Origin: [Candidatus Thermochlorobacteriaceae] bacterium GBChlB | GTDB lineage: Bacteria > Bacteroidota > Chlorobiia > Chlorobiales > Thermochlorobacteraceae | DNA: 60,000 nucleotides | Reading direction: 5' to 3' | Assembly: GCA_000724175.1 (NCBI GenBank) | Contig: JPGV01000024.1 | Coordinates: 30,516 to 90,515, forward strand | Shown: in pieces, positions 17,016 to 27,615 of the stretch | How positions within the stretch are numbered: the stretch's first letter is position 1 | Layout of the letters: the number at the start of each line of letters is the position of its first letter | The notes under the pieces: model-generated | Told to the model about the DNA's origin: nothing | The model's input: only the letters and a program-made list of their open reading frames with translations | Database searches by the model: none | Made by a program: the position numbers and the translations under genes

Positions 17016-17955
17016 GGGTCGGGCTTGGTGGCGCAAGGGCTTCGAGTTCTTTTCCCTCAATGGTTTCGCGCACAGGGTCGCCGTAAGCTGCGTTCAATAG
17101 GTCTTTGACGTTGCGGACGATATTTTCTGCAATGTCGTCGGTCGGCAAGTCGTCTTCGTCTTTGCCAAATGGGTTTTCAATGATTTCGGCAATCATTTCT
17201 ATACCGACCATCACATAAAAGACGAACGGCACAATGATGACCGACGCCCAGCCGAAGTCATGCACCAATCCAAAGGGCAGGGTAAAGAGGTATGCCGCGA
17301 TAAAGCGTTTGATGAGCATTGAGTATGAGAACGGGATGGGCGTTTTTTTGATGCGTTCCATTCCGCCGATGGCATTGATGAGTTCATCATAATTTTGCGA
17401 GAGCGTCAAGAACTGTTCAGCGGAGAGTTTATCATTGCTTCTCAAGCTATGCATTTCGCGCCCTAAGAGTTTTGCAATAGCGAGCGGCAGGTGCGGCGAG
17501 GCGGATAAATCTCTGCGTTGGGCCTCATCGAAGGATTCAAGCGCGCTTTCGGAGATTTCGCTGCGCAGGTGCGACGGCACGCTGCGGGCAAATGCACAAA
17601 TCAGCGACGCCAGTTTATGCCGTTCCTCGAATGCGTTGGGGTCTAAAAAGGCGTCCGATTTTAGCGCAAGGCTGCGCGAGGCATTGACTAATGTTCCGAA
17701 GAGCCGTCGCCCTTCCCACCATCGCTCGTAGGCAGTATTCGTGCGAAAGACCAAGACTAATCCCAGCACCACACCCAACAAGGTATGAACCGTGAGCGGC
17801 ATCTCAAGTTTGTAGAGCGCCAGAGTTAAATCGAGATAGCAGATTGCTGCTGTAAACAGCGCGATAAACCCCATGTTTGGCAGTTGCCGTCGCAACTGTC
17901 CTGCCCTTAGATTGAACAGAAAAGAGAACCAAACTTTGTCGTCGTATTGAATCAT
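16996..17955 (-). CDS. Bestrophin-family (UPF0187) anion channel
   Basis: This 319-residue membrane protein has the family signature of hydrophobic helices plus FRTNTAYERWWEGRRLFGTLVN near residue 70, then LPFGLVHDFGWASVIIVPFVFYVMVGIEMIAEIIENPFG near 230-270, including the conserved acidic/pore-exit segment. Bacterial homologues form pentameric anion or cation channels in the inner membrane. Role here is unknown. It lies 26 bp downstream of purA on the same strand, and its 3' end overlaps the convergent XRE gene by 20 bp. Confidence 0.9.
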   Translation of the reverse strand: MIQYDDKVWFSFLFNLRAGQLRRQLPNMGFIALFTAAICYLDLTLALYKLEMPLTVHTLLGVVLGLVLVFRTNTAYERWWEGRRLFGTLVNASRSLALKSDAFLDPNAFEERHKLASLICAFARSVPSHLRSEISESALESFDEAQRRDLSASPHLPLAIAKLLGREMHSLRSNDKLSAEQFLTLSQNYDELINAIGGMERIKKTPIPFSYSMLIKRFIAAYLFTLPFGLVHDFGWASVIIVPFVFYVMVGIEMIAEIIENPFGKDEDDLPTDDIAENIVRNVKDLLNAAYGDPVRETIEGKELEALAPPSPTPTTFST

Positions 17956-17981
17956 CGCAACTTGATTGATATGATGGTTAT

Positions 17982-19283
<1,302 letters not shown>

Positions 19284-19298
19284 TCAGTAATTCAAAAA

Positions 19299-19556
19299 TT
19301 ATGATCGATATACCTCTTTGCGATGACCGATTTTGATAATGGTAACGATGCGGATTTTATCGGCGATGTCGTAAATGATTCGGTAATCGCCGACGGCTAT
19401 CCGATACGTTTCGCTTGCTTCTAATTTTTTGCACCCGCGCGGGCGCGGATTTTCTGCCAAGTCACCAATCGCCGAAACAATACGCTCAATCGTTTGAGTC
19501 GGCAAAGCAAAGAGTTCTTTTTTCGCCTTTTTTGAAAATGAAATCTCGTAAGTCAT
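19299..19556 (-). CDS. RelE/ParE-type toxin
   Basis: This 85-residue protein has the RelE/ParE fold signature: MTYEISFSKKAKKELFALP, TQTIERIVSAIGDLAENPRPRGCKKL, then ETYRIAVGDYRIIYDIADK and a final IVTIIKIGHRKEVYR strand. Such toxins cut mRNA at the ribosome or inhibit gyrase. Its ATG overlaps the antitoxin stop by four bases, the usual coupled arrangement. Confidence 0.92.
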   Translation of the reverse strand: MTYEISFSKKAKKELFALPTQTIERIVSAIGDLAENPRPRGCKKLEASETYRIAVGDYRIIYDIADKIRIVTIIKIGHRKEVYRS

Positions 19557-19804
19557 GCCGCGCGCGACTTTCGGCGTTTGTTCATCTTCACGCCTCTTTT
19601 TTCCAACTCGCGTTTGACATCTTCAAACGGAATCGTCTCGCCGCGCGCGATTTCTTTTTGAGCGGTTCGCGCGGCTTTCAGTGCGGCGCGGTCGCAGAAA
19701 TAGGTATCAATGATGTCGAGCATCCATTCGTAGGTTTTCACATCCAACACCACGCTCGTCCTCTCGCCTTTTTCATTGACGATATACTTCTCTTTGATGT
19801 TCAT
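19553..19804 (-). CDS. Antitoxin paired with RelE-type toxin
   Basis: Start chosen at ATG 19804 (MNIKEKYIVNEKGERTSVVLDVKTY); an in-frame TTG lies at 19816. The protein is about 83 residues with an N-terminal strand-helix segment typical of Phd/YefM-like antitoxins and a basic Lys/Arg tail. It begins 25 bp after engB and runs with it and purA on the same strand, so the pair is inserted tightly in a housekeeping operon. Unlike the two cassettes near ftsK, no duplicated engB end is visible here. Confidence 0.82.
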   Translation of the reverse strand: MNIKEKYIVNEKGERTSVVLDVKTYEWMLDIIDTYFCDRAALKAARTAQKEIARGETIPFEDVKRELEKRGVKMNKRRKSRAA

Positions 19805-19829
19805 TGGGTCAGACAAATTGAGTTTTTGT

Positions 19830-20405
19830 TCAAATAAATTCGGATAGTTTTTTCAGCAGTTCGTGTTTGCCAGCGCCTGTGGCAGACGCTGTGTCAATCA
19901 TAAATTCGTAGCCCTCGAATGCGGTTTCGGCGTCGCGCCGCGTTTTCTCTTGCTCCGACGCTTTGAGTTTATCGATTTTCGTTCTGGCGATTGCATACCG
20001 TCGTCCGTAGAACGATAGAAACTGCTGCATCTCCAAATCGTTTTGCATCGGCGAGTGCCGCGCGTCAATCAAAAGAACGACAAGTTTCAATTCTTTGCGC
20101 GTTTGCAGATACGATTCCAAAAACGCCTTCCATTCATTTTGCAATGTTTTGCTCACTTTGGCGTAGCCGTAACCCGGTAAATCTACGAAATAAAATTTTT
20201 GATTGATTCGAAAGAAATTCAGTTCGCGCGTCTTGCCCGGCGTCGCGCTGGTTTTCGCCAAACCTTTTTTGCCCATCAGCATATTGAGCAGCGAGGATTT
20301 TCCGACGTTGGAGCGTCCGGCAAACGCGATTTCTGGAAAGCCGTCTTTCGGCAACCCGTCCTGTTTAACAACGCTTTTGAAAAATTCGGCGGAGAGAATT
20401 TTCAT
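19830..20405 (-). CDS. engB: Ribosome biogenesis GTPase EngB (YsxC/YihA)
   Basis: The frame extends upstream to 20576, but ATG 20405 ([19 protein letters not shown]) gives the family-typical 191 residues and avoids overlap with the divergent gene. GTPase motifs are G1 [13 protein letters not shown]3 [10 protein letters not shown], and the G4 region [10 protein letters not shown] (TKxD). EngB assists assembly of the large ribosomal subunit. It is divergent from the DUF309 gene, with 36 bp between starts. Confidence 0.94.
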   Translation of the reverse strand: MKILSAEFFKSVVKQDGLPKDGFPEIAFAGRSNVGKSSLLNMLMGKKGLAKTSATPGKTRELNFFRINQKFYFVDLPGYGYAKVSKTLQNEWKAFLESYLQTRKELKLVVLLIDARHSPMQNDLEMQQFLSFYGRRYAIARTKIDKLKASEQEKTRRDAETAFEGYEFMIDTASATGAGKHELLKKLSEFI

Positions 20406-20441
20406 AAATTTCAGTTGTAGATTTATCATTTGTTTATTTGG

Positions 20442-20828
20442 ATGAGCATTGACGACCATTATGCCGCTTTCTTGAAAGGCATCGACGAATATAACGCTGC
20501 GATGTTCTTTGAGTGCCACGACACATGGGAAGAAATCTGGCAAGAGATTTACGGCAAAGATAAACGCTTTTTGCACGGGTTAATTCAAACGTCTATTGGC
20601 CTCTATCACTTCACGAATAAAAACACCAAGGGCGCGCGCAGTATGTTTGCTAAAGCCTTTTCAAAGTTGGAGCATTACCAGCCTGTATATCGCGGCATTG
20701 ATGTTTCCGAAATGATGCAGCATATTGAGACCGTTTGCTTTCCTGTCATCGAGCGTCTCGAGCAAGGTGACGATGTGGTGCTGACCAACTCAATGCTGCC
20801 AAAAATTATTCTTCAATCATCAACTTGA
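20442..20828 (+). CDS. DUF309 family protein
   Basis: ATG 20442 ([18 protein letters not shown]) is preferred to the in-frame TTG upstream. The 128-residue protein carries the DUF309 hallmarks [13 protein letters not shown] and [18 protein letters not shown], with conserved His and acidic residues that suggest metal binding. Function is unknown. Its TGA overlaps the cysS ATG by one base, so the two are translationally coupled. Confidence 0.88.
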   Translation: MSIDDHYAAFLKGIDEYNAAMFFECHDTWEEIWQEIYGKDKRFLHGLIQTSIGLYHFTNKNTKGARSMFAKAFSKLEHYQPVYRGIDVSEMMQHIETVCFPVIERLEQGDDVVLTNSMLPKIILQSST

Positions 20829-22255
20829 TGCTTTACATCTACAACACACTCACGCGCACAAAGGAAGAGTTTAAACCACTCGCAGAAGGAGAGGTAAAAA
20901 TTTACGTCTGCGGTCCGACAGTTTATGGGCACTCGCACATTGGTCATGCGAAAAGCTACGTTTCTTTTGATGTAGTGGTCAGGTGGTTCAAGCACTTGGG
21001 CTATAAAGTTAAATATGTTCAAAACATCACAGATGTTGGTCATCTAACCGACAACGCCGATGCAGGCGACGATAAAATTGCTGAACAAGCCAAACGCGAA
21101 AAGTTAGAGCCGATGGAAATTGCGCAGGCTTATACGCGCAGTTACTACGAAGACATGGACGCACTTGGCGTTCAGCGACCGAACATTGCACCGACGGCTG
21201 CTGGACATATTCCCGAACAAATTGACCTCATCAAAACGCTCATCGAGAAAGGCCATGCCTATGAAGCAAACGGCAATGTTTATTTTGACGTCAGTTCGTT
21301 TGCAGGCTACGGCAAACTTTCGGGCAGAACAAATCAGGGCGACCTTGAAACAGGAACGCGCGTTGCCGTGCGCGGCGATAAAAGGAATCCGAGCGATTTT
21401 GCGCTCTGGAAAAAAGCCGAGCCGAACCATATTATGAAATGGACTTCGCCATGGAGCGTTGGCTATCCGGGCTGGCATATTGAATGTTCGGCGATGTCGA
21501 TGAAATACTTAGGCGAGACGTTCGATATTCACGGCGGCGGCTTGGAAAATCAATTCCCGCATCACGAGTGCGAGATTGCGCAGTCGGAAGCAGCAACAGG
21601 CAAGCCGTTTGCGCGGTATTGGATGCACAACAATATGGTTACCGTTGGCGGCGTGAAAATGGGAAAATCGCTCGGCAATTTTACAACCATCAAAGACGCG
21701 CTGAAAAAATTTCAGCCGCTTGTCATTCGGTTTTTCATTTTGCAATCGCATTACCGTTCCACGCTTGATTTTTCCGATGAGGCGCTTCGTGCGGCTCAAA
21801 ATGGTCTGGAGAAACTGCACGACACCTACAATCGCTTGAAGCAATCCGCGTCGGGGAACGGCGGCATTGACCTGAGCAAATTTGAGATGGCAATTCACAA
21901 TGCGATGAACGATGACTTCAACTCGCCACTTGCGATTGCTGCCCTGTTCGATTTATCGCGCGACATCAACACGGCATTATCGGGTGCTGGGCTTTCGGAG
22001 GCTGCAAGAAACCAAACGGTTCGATTTATGGACACTTATGCGGGAAGTGTTCTTGGCATTCTCCCGAGCTTAGCCGCACAACGCACTGCATCTGTCGATG
22101 TACTGCCCAAGGTGATGGATTTGGTGCTTGAGCTTCGCAAAGAGGTTCGCGCTAAAAAAGATTTCGCCGCAAGCGATTTAATTCGTGACAGACTCAAAGA
22201 GGCGGGGATTGAAGTGAAAGACGGCAAAGACGGCGCAACATGGCGACAGTTGTAA
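20828..22255 (+). CDS. cysS: Cysteinyl-tRNA synthetase
   Basis: This class I synthetase of 475 residues has zinc ligand and HIGH region [32 protein letters not shown] with zinc-binding Cys and His residues, [24 protein letters not shown], and the KMSKS loop as KMGKSLGNF. The C-terminal DALR-type domain and an anticodon-binding end ([23 protein letters not shown]) are complete. The start ATG overlaps the DUF309 stop. Confidence 0.97.
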   Translation: MLYIYNTLTRTKEEFKPLAEGEVKIYVCGPTVYGHSHIGHAKSYVSFDVVVRWFKHLGYKVKYVQNITDVGHLTDNADAGDDKIAEQAKREKLEPMEIAQAYTRSYYEDMDALGVQRPNIAPTAAGHIPEQIDLIKTLIEKGHAYEANGNVYFDVSSFAGYGKLSGRTNQGDLETGTRVAVRGDKRNPSDFALWKKAEPNHIMKWTSPWSVGYPGWHIECSAMSMKYLGETFDIHGGGLENQFPHHECEIAQSEAATGKPFARYWMHNNMVTVGGVKMGKSLGNFTTIKDALKKFQPLVIRFFILQSHYRSTLDFSDEALRAAQNGLEKLHDTYNRLKQSASGNGGIDLSKFEMAIHNAMNDDFNSPLAIAALFDLSRDINTALSGAGLSEAARNQTVRFMDTYAGSVLGILPSLAAQRTASVDVLPKVMDLVLELRKEVRAKKDFAASDLIRDRLKEAGIEVKDGKDGATWRQL

Positions 22256-22261
22256 CTTGCC

Positions 22262-23419
22262 TTAGATATGCTCTTCCAACTGCTTGCGCTTGAGCATATC
22301 GACGATGTGCTTGACATCTTGCGACTGACCGCGTCTGCAAATTAACAGCGCGTCCTCAGTTTCAACGACCAAAATGTCATCAACATCAACCACGGCAATG
22401 GTTTTGTGCTTCGGCTTTACCGCCAGCACATTTTTTGAATTATACATAAACACCTTTTCATCTTCAGGCGTGTCAGACAATTTGAACTTCATAATTTCGT
22501 CCCAACTACCTGCATCCGACCAATCAAACGCGCCTTCCAAGACATACACCGACTCGGCTTTTTCCATCACGGCGTAGTCAATTGATATTGGGTGCACCCA
22601 ACTGTAGACGCTTTCTATCGTCTTTTTTTCTTTGCGCGTGCCAACGGCATCCATGATTACCTGCATATCCATATACAGTTGAGGGATACAGCGTTGCATT
22701 TCGCGCGAGATGCTCTCTACTCGCCATACGAAGATGCCGCTGTTCCACAGGAAATCGCCGCTCGCTAAAAATCCTTTTGCCGTTTCATAGTCTGGCTTTT
22801 CAGCGAAGGTTCTGACTTTGTGGGCGTGAATGCCGAAACGGACTTTGATGGAGGTGGAAATTTCTTCATGATTTTCTTCAGCTTGAATGTAGCCGTAGCC
22901 AGTTTCAGGTCGGTCGGGCTTGATGCCGATGGTTACCAGTGCACCAGTGCATTCTGCTACCTCAATGGCTGCGCGCAGCGTTTGGCGAAACATCTCCTCG
23001 TTTTGAATCAGGTGGTCTGCGGGAAACGTGCAGACAACCGCGTTTGGGTCTTGCTTTTTGATAAACGCCGTTGCCAAGGCGATACAGGGCGCGGTATTTC
23101 GCCCAGTGGGTTCAACCAAAATGTTTTTTCTTGGAATGGTCGGCAGTTGTTTTCTCACCAGTGCTTTGCCGGTTTTGTTCGTTACGATGAAAATGTTTTG
23201 GGTCGGCACAACACCGCTTAAACGCGCAACGGTTTTTGCAATCATCGTGCCGTCGCCGAAAATATCCAAAAATTGTTTCGGCAGTTTTCTACGCGATAAG
23301 GGCCAGAGCCTTGACCCAATGCCCCCCGCCATAATCACTGCATAAACATTTTGCGAACTTACTCGGGGAGATTCTGTGCGCGAATTCGGAATAGCGAGAT
23401 TACTGAACTCTTGCATCAT
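22262..23419 (-). CDS. Mannose-1-phosphate guanylyltransferase
   Basis: The frame runs to 23545, but tandem ATGs at 23419 and 23416 (MMQEFSNLAIPNSR) are the likely start and avoid overlap with rsmG. The nucleotidyltransferase signature is VIMAGGIGSRLWPLSRRKLPKQF, then VEPTGRNTAPCIALA, FPADHLI, PETGYGYIQ, FAEKPDYETA and DYAVMEKAESV. It makes GDP-mannose from mannose-1-phosphate and GTP for surface glycans. No phosphomannose isomerase domain is fused. The 3' end is 6 bp from the convergent cysS stop. Confidence 0.93.
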   Translation of the reverse strand: MMQEFSNLAIPNSRTESPRVSSQNVYAVIMAGGIGSRLWPLSRRKLPKQFLDIFGDGTMIAKTVARLSGVVPTQNIFIVTNKTGKALVRKQLPTIPRKNILVEPTGRNTAPCIALATAFIKKQDPNAVVCTFPADHLIQNEEMFRQTLRAAIEVAECTGALVTIGIKPDRPETGYGYIQAEENHEEISTSIKVRFGIHAHKVRTFAEKPDYETAKGFLASGDFLWNSGIFVWRVESISREMQRCIPQLYMDMQVIMDAVGTRKEKKTIESVYSWVHPISIDYAVMEKAESVYVLEGAFDWSDAGSWDEIMKFKLSDTPEDEKVFMYNSKNVLAVKPKHKTIAVVDVDDILVVETEDALLICRRGQSQDVKHIVDMLKRKQLEEHI

Positions 23420-23505
23420 TAAAACTAAGTTGTAATTAAGCGGTTTTATTGCAGCAAGCCTCAAATTACATATCTTAGCGGAAATTTCAACCCTTTTCCG
23501 CGCCG

Positions 23506-24159
23506 ATGACTCGCGCCGAGCTTCACGATGTTGTTGCGCTGTCACGACAACAGGGCATCGAGCTTTCCGCCGCTCAACAAGAACAACTTTGGCGATATGC
23601 GGAACTGCTTTTGGACTGGAATGAAAAAGTCAATCTCATCAGCCGCAAAGATGAAGCAGGTGTTCTCTCGAAGCATGTGCTTCACTCGCTCTCGATAGGT
23701 TTTTTTTATGCGTTCAAACCAGGCGAGCGGGTTTTGGACATCGGCACAGGCGGTGGGCTGCCGGGCATTCCGCTGGCAATTGCCTTTCCCGAGACGCTGT
23801 TTCTACTCATCGATTCGATTGGCAAGAAAATTACCGCGTGTCAATCCATGATTACAGAACTCGGCTTGAAGAATGTCGTTGCTCAACAATGCCGTAGTGA
23901 CGAATTGAAGCACGTCAAGTTCGACGTGATTGTCAGCCGACAAGTTGCGCCTATGCTTGAACTCTGCGAGTGGTCTCGACCGTTGCTTAAATCTGGCGGG
24001 ACGATGCTCTGCCTCAAAGGCGGCAATCTGGAAAAAGAAATTGGAGAAGCACTGGTTGATGGCGCGGAACGCTTGTCATTCCCCGAACACATCGAGCAAC
24101 ACTCGATTGCGTTTCTTGGCGAGCGGTTCGCGGATAAGGTTGTCATTATCGCAACTTAA
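23506..24159 (+). CDS. rsmG: 16S rRNA (guanine-527-N7)-methyltransferase
   Basis: This 217-residue protein (RsmG/GidB) has QQEQLWRYAELLLDWNEKVNLISRKD, the SAM-binding loop VLDIGTGGGLPGIPLAIAFPE, and DVIVSRQVAPMLELCEWSRPLLKSGG with MLCLKGG. It methylates G527 of 16S rRNA. It is divergent from the guanylyltransferase gene with 86 bp between starts. Confidence 0.95.
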   Translation: MTRAELHDVVALSRQQGIELSAAQQEQLWRYAELLLDWNEKVNLISRKDEAGVLSKHVLHSLSIGFFYAFKPGERVLDIGTGGGLPGIPLAIAFPETLFLLIDSIGKKITACQSMITELGLKNVVAQQCRSDELKHVKFDVIVSRQVAPMLELCEWSRPLLKSGGTMLCLKGGNLEKEIGEALVDGAERLSFPEHIEQHSIAFLGERFADKVVIIAT

Positions 24160-24275
24160 TGTTTTTTACCAATGAATCTGCCAAAAAAATCGCTACCTTT
24201 ATACATATTTTCAACCTTTCAACTGTCGTCTCTCTGGCGGCAATGTCAACAGCATAGTTCTACTGCTGCTCATCC

Positions 24276-25451
24276 ATGAAGATTCTCGTTGTCGATGACG
24301 AAGAAGACGTTCAAAAACTAATTCTGCGGCATTTTCGTCAAGAAATTCGAAACAAAGAATTTGAATTTTGCTTTGCCTCCGACGGCACTGAGGCGCTGGA
24401 CGTCTTAAAAGCGCAGCCAGATATTTCCATCATCATTACCGACATCAATATGCCGAAGATGGACGGGCTGACGTTGCTGACGCAAATCAACGAGCTGCGC
24501 AGCGAGCGACAGGCCATTGTCGTCTCAGCTTACGACGACCTTAAAAACATTCGCACGGCGATGAACAACGGCGCGTTTGATTTCGTCGTTAAACCGATTG
24601 ACTTGCAGGACTTCACCATCACGCTGCGCAAAACCATTTCGTATATCAAGGCGATTTCAGAAGTCCAAACCCGCAACACCGAACTGACGCTGGCAAACGA
24701 CGTGTTGCGCCAAGCCAATGAATTGAAATCGCAACTCTTGGGCATTGCGGCGCACGACCTTCGCAACCCGCTTCAAATTGTATTGGGTTTCTCGAGTTTA
24801 ATTATCGAGGCAACGAGAAACTGCTCAATTAAAACGCTCGGTGATGTTGAGCCAGCGATGCAGAACTTTCGTCAAATGGGCGAGACGATTCAGGGCGCAG
24901 CAGAGCGCATGATTCACCTCATCAAGGAACTGCTCGATAACGCCGAATTGGAAAGCGGCAAACTTGCGCTCAAAAAAACGCATCGCAACATCAGCGAAAT
25001 CGCCGCTGCTGTGATTCAACAAAGCCAGCTTCAGGCATCACGAAAAAATCAGCGCATCTTTCTCTCCGCTGAGGAGTATTGCATCGCACACGTCGATTGG
25101 AGCAAAATGCTGGAAGTAATCGACAACCTGCTCTCCAATGCCATCAAGTATTCGCCCAGCGACAAAAACATTTGGGTCGATGTGCGGCGTATTGCCGAAG
25201 ACGGGTTGCCGCCGCGCATTCAGTTGTCCATCCGAGATGAAGGACAAGGGCTGACAGACGGGGATAAAGAGAAACTCTTTGGCGCCTTTCAACGGCTTTC
25301 GGCACGACCGACAGGCGACGAATCGTCAATCGGTCTTGGCTTGCACATCGTCAAGCAACTTGTCGAACTGCACGGCGGCACAGTTCGCGCTGAATCACTG
25401 GGGCGCAATCATGGCTCGACGTTCATCGTCGAGTTGCCAGCCAGTATGTAG
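24276..25451 (+). CDS. Receiver-histidine kinase (N-terminal receiver)
   Basis: This 391-residue soluble protein has a receiver first (VVDDEEDVQKL; phosphoacceptor in SIIITDINMPKMDG; Lys in DFVVKPIDLQ), a short coiled coil, then an H-box LLGIAAHDLRNPLQIVLGFSSL and ATPase boxes LLSNAIKYSP, RDEGQGLTDGDKEKLF and GLGLHIVKQLVELHGG. It should be phosphorylated by another kinase and in turn relay phosphate, so it sits mid-pathway. The catalytic core closely resembles that of the propeller kinase at 29732-32938 (same FQRLSA-PTG-ESS motif), suggesting recent common origin. Confidence 0.93.
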   Translation: MKILVVDDEEDVQKLILRHFRQEIRNKEFEFCFASDGTEALDVLKAQPDISIIITDINMPKMDGLTLLTQINELRSERQAIVVSAYDDLKNIRTAMNNGAFDFVVKPIDLQDFTITLRKTISYIKAISEVQTRNTELTLANDVLRQANELKSQLLGIAAHDLRNPLQIVLGFSSLIIEATRNCSIKTLGDVEPAMQNFRQMGETIQGAAERMIHLIKELLDNAELESGKLALKKTHRNISEIAAAVIQQSQLQASRKNQRIFLSAEEYCIAHVDWSKMLEVIDNLLSNAIKYSPSDKNIWVDVRRIAEDGLPPRIQLSIRDEGQGLTDGDKEKLFGAFQRLSARPTGDESSIGLGLHIVKQLVELHGGTVRAESLGRNHGSTFIVELPASM

Positions 25452-25466
25452 CTGCTTTAAGGGCAA

Positions 25467-27611
25467 ATGATGCTTTTCAACCACAAAACCACCGTTGCTA
25501 TGTCCACTGTTTCCGTCAGCGTTGAACCTACTCCGCTTGTCGATTTAAGCGTAGAGCCGATTCGCTTTCCAAGAACTTTGATGACCTCGAGCCGCGAAGA
25601 ACTCGACATAGAGTTAACCGTCGATGGTGATTTTCCCTCAGACCTGACAGGTCATTTGTTTTTGCTCACGCCGTGCGGCACCGTCGAGGAAGGCGCCACG
25701 TCGCAGCCGAACAATGTGATGCTCGGCGGCGACGGCATGATTTACCGTTTGGATTTTGAGAACGGAAGAGTCAAGCTCACCTCTCGCCTCGTCAAAACGC
25801 CGAGTTTTTATGCTGATGTCGCAACGCACTTTAAGTCGGAATACGCATCGCTGCGCTTCAACGACGCGGGCATCGGACGGCTCTCGCTTCCGCTCGGCAT
25901 ACGCGATACGGCGAACACGGCGTTCACCGTGATGAAATTTCCAAACGACAAGATGTATCGTATGGTCATTGCTGCCGATAACGGTCGGCCCTACGAAATC
26001 GATGTGTCGTCGCTTGAAGTCGTTACCCCGATTGGCTCATTGGATGAATGGCGCGAGCTGTTGGGCAACGGGATTAGGCTATTCGGTCGGTCGTTTTTCA
26101 GTCAACCGTTTCCGCTCGTGATGACGCCGGCGCATCCGCAATTTGATTCCGTCAAAGGAAAATTCATTACGGTCAATTACGGTCGCGCGCTCTCCTATGC
26201 GCTGCGAGCAATTCTGACGACGGCGCAAGATGCCGACAACATTTGGGAGGCAGCATCATTGTTATTGCGAAATCTTCCAAAGTTGCTTTTCTATGCCATC
26301 GTTGATGTTCCATTTTTGATTTTCCGTTGGCTTCGCACGCTCTTCGGCAGCAACGAGACGGTCGATTACACGTATTTGATGGAGTGGGACGGCGAGACGG
26401 AGTTTGAGCGGTGGAAATTGGTTCTGCCCAACGGCAAGCCCGTGGTTATCATTCAGACATTGCATCAACTGGCGGTTACAGAAGATTATATCGTTCTGCT
26501 CGATGCGGCGTTCAAGTTCACGGCTGACCAACTCTTTAACGAGATTCCTTTTCTGCGCACAGATTGGGTTGAACGGCTGGTACGCGGCTTTTTGACAGGC
26601 GCGCAGCAAAATGAAACAACGCTCTACCTCGTCAAACGAAGCGATCTGAAGCACGGTCAAAAGATGACGCTTGGCTCGGAAGGTACGGCTGACGCGCCCG
26701 CGATTGTGGCTCAGAAAATTGTACTGCCGCCCGAAGCCATTCATCTTTTGGCGAATTACAAAAATCCTAACGACGAAATTACGATTCACTTGACGCATAA
26801 TTGCGCGGCAGATTTCGCCGAGTGGGTTCGGGAATACGATACAACTGTGCTGCCGCCGAATGAGCCAACGCCTCCTGAACTTCGCGGCATGGTCGCCGTC
26901 GGGCAAATGGACGTGGGCAGATACGGCCGGTATGTTATTGACGGCAGCACTGGCTCTGTTAAAAGTTCGGCGACCGTGTCCTCAATCGACGTGCCGCACA
27001 CCTTGAACGTCGGGCTTTACGCTTACCGCGACACTTTGCCCGACGGGACGCCCATGCCAACGATTGATAACATCTTTTGGACAGCGGGCGGCTACTACAA
27101 AGAATTAATGACGACATTCATTTACGACACATACAAAAACTACGAATATCGAACTGTGCCGCTTGATGTCATACACAAACTTTTGTCGGAGGGCAGACCC
27201 TGTAATTTGTGCCGACTCGATACAAAGACGATGCAGATTGCAGATTACTACCAATTCGAGAATCCGTATATGGCGCTTTCGCCGCAATTCGTGCCGCGCG
27301 TGCCAGCGACGACTGTTGAGCTATCCACCGATGGCTACATCGTTTGTTTCGTCGCGTCGGATAAAGATGGGCAGCAGATTTGGGTGTTCGATGCCGCGAA
27401 TTTGAAACAGGGCGCAATTTGTAAATTCGCGCACGACAAATTGTTCTACGGATTTTCGCTGCACACCGCATGGCTGCCGAGAATTCAACCGCGCGAGGCG
27501 TCGTATTTTATTTCGCCCGAAGAAGATTTCGCGCCGCGCGTTACAGCGACGAACAATCCGTTGATTGAAAAACTTTTCCGAGAGGAAGTTTACCCGAAAT
27601 TTAAACCGTGA
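25467..27611 (+). CDS. Carotenoid oxygenase (RPE65/CCD family), large form
   Basis: This 714-residue protein begins at ATG 25467, preceded by an AAGGG-type ribosome site. Family signs are GDGMIYRLDFENGRVKLTSRLVKT and four histidines in the expected order for the non-haem iron: H223 (TPAHPQFD), H333 (IQTLHQLAVTEDYIVLLD), H511 (DVPHTLNVGLYAY) and H666 (GFSLHTAWLPR). These enzymes cleave conjugated double bonds of carotenoids or related compounds. It is more than 200 residues longer than usual, with a hydrophobic stretch near residues 270-290 (LLFYAIVDVPFLIFRWL) that may dock it to a membrane. It lies between two kinase genes on the same strand. Confidence 0.85.
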   Translation: MMLFNHKTTVAMSTVSVSVEPTPLVDLSVEPIRFPRTLMTSSREELDIELTVDGDFPSDLTGHLFLLTPCGTVEEGATSQPNNVMLGGDGMIYRLDFENGRVKLTSRLVKTPSFYADVATHFKSEYASLRFNDAGIGRLSLPLGIRDTANTAFTVMKFPNDKMYRMVIAADNGRPYEIDVSSLEVVTPIGSLDEWRELLGNGIRLFGRSFFSQPFPLVMTPAHPQFDSVKGKFITVNYGRALSYALRAILTTAQDADNIWEAASLLLRNLPKLLFYAIVDVPFLIFRWLRTLFGSNETVDYTYLMEWDGETEFERWKLVLPNGKPVVIIQTLHQLAVTEDYIVLLDAAFKFTADQLFNEIPFLRTDWVERLVRGFLTGAQQNETTLYLVKRSDLKHGQKMTLGSEGTADAPAIVAQKIVLPPEAIHLLANYKNPNDEITIHLTHNCAADFAEWVREYDTTVLPPNEPTPPELRGMVAVGQMDVGRYGRYVIDGSTGSVKSSATVSSIDVPHTLNVGLYAYRDTLPDGTPMPTIDNIFWTAGGYYKELMTTFIYDTYKNYEYRTVPLDVIHKLLSEGRPCNLCRLDTKTMQIADYYQFENPYMALSPQFVPRVPATTVELSTDGYIVCFVASDKDGQQIWVFDAANLKQGAICKFAHDKLFYGFSLHTAWLPRIQPREASYFISPEEDFAPRVTATNNPLIEKLFREEVYPKFKP

Positions 27612-27615
27612 CGAT

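Noticed and set aside
19820-19850. Duplicated engB 3' end near the RelE-type pair
   Set aside because: Only a loose AT-rich similarity to the bases at 19281-19299 exists, not enough to call a repeat.
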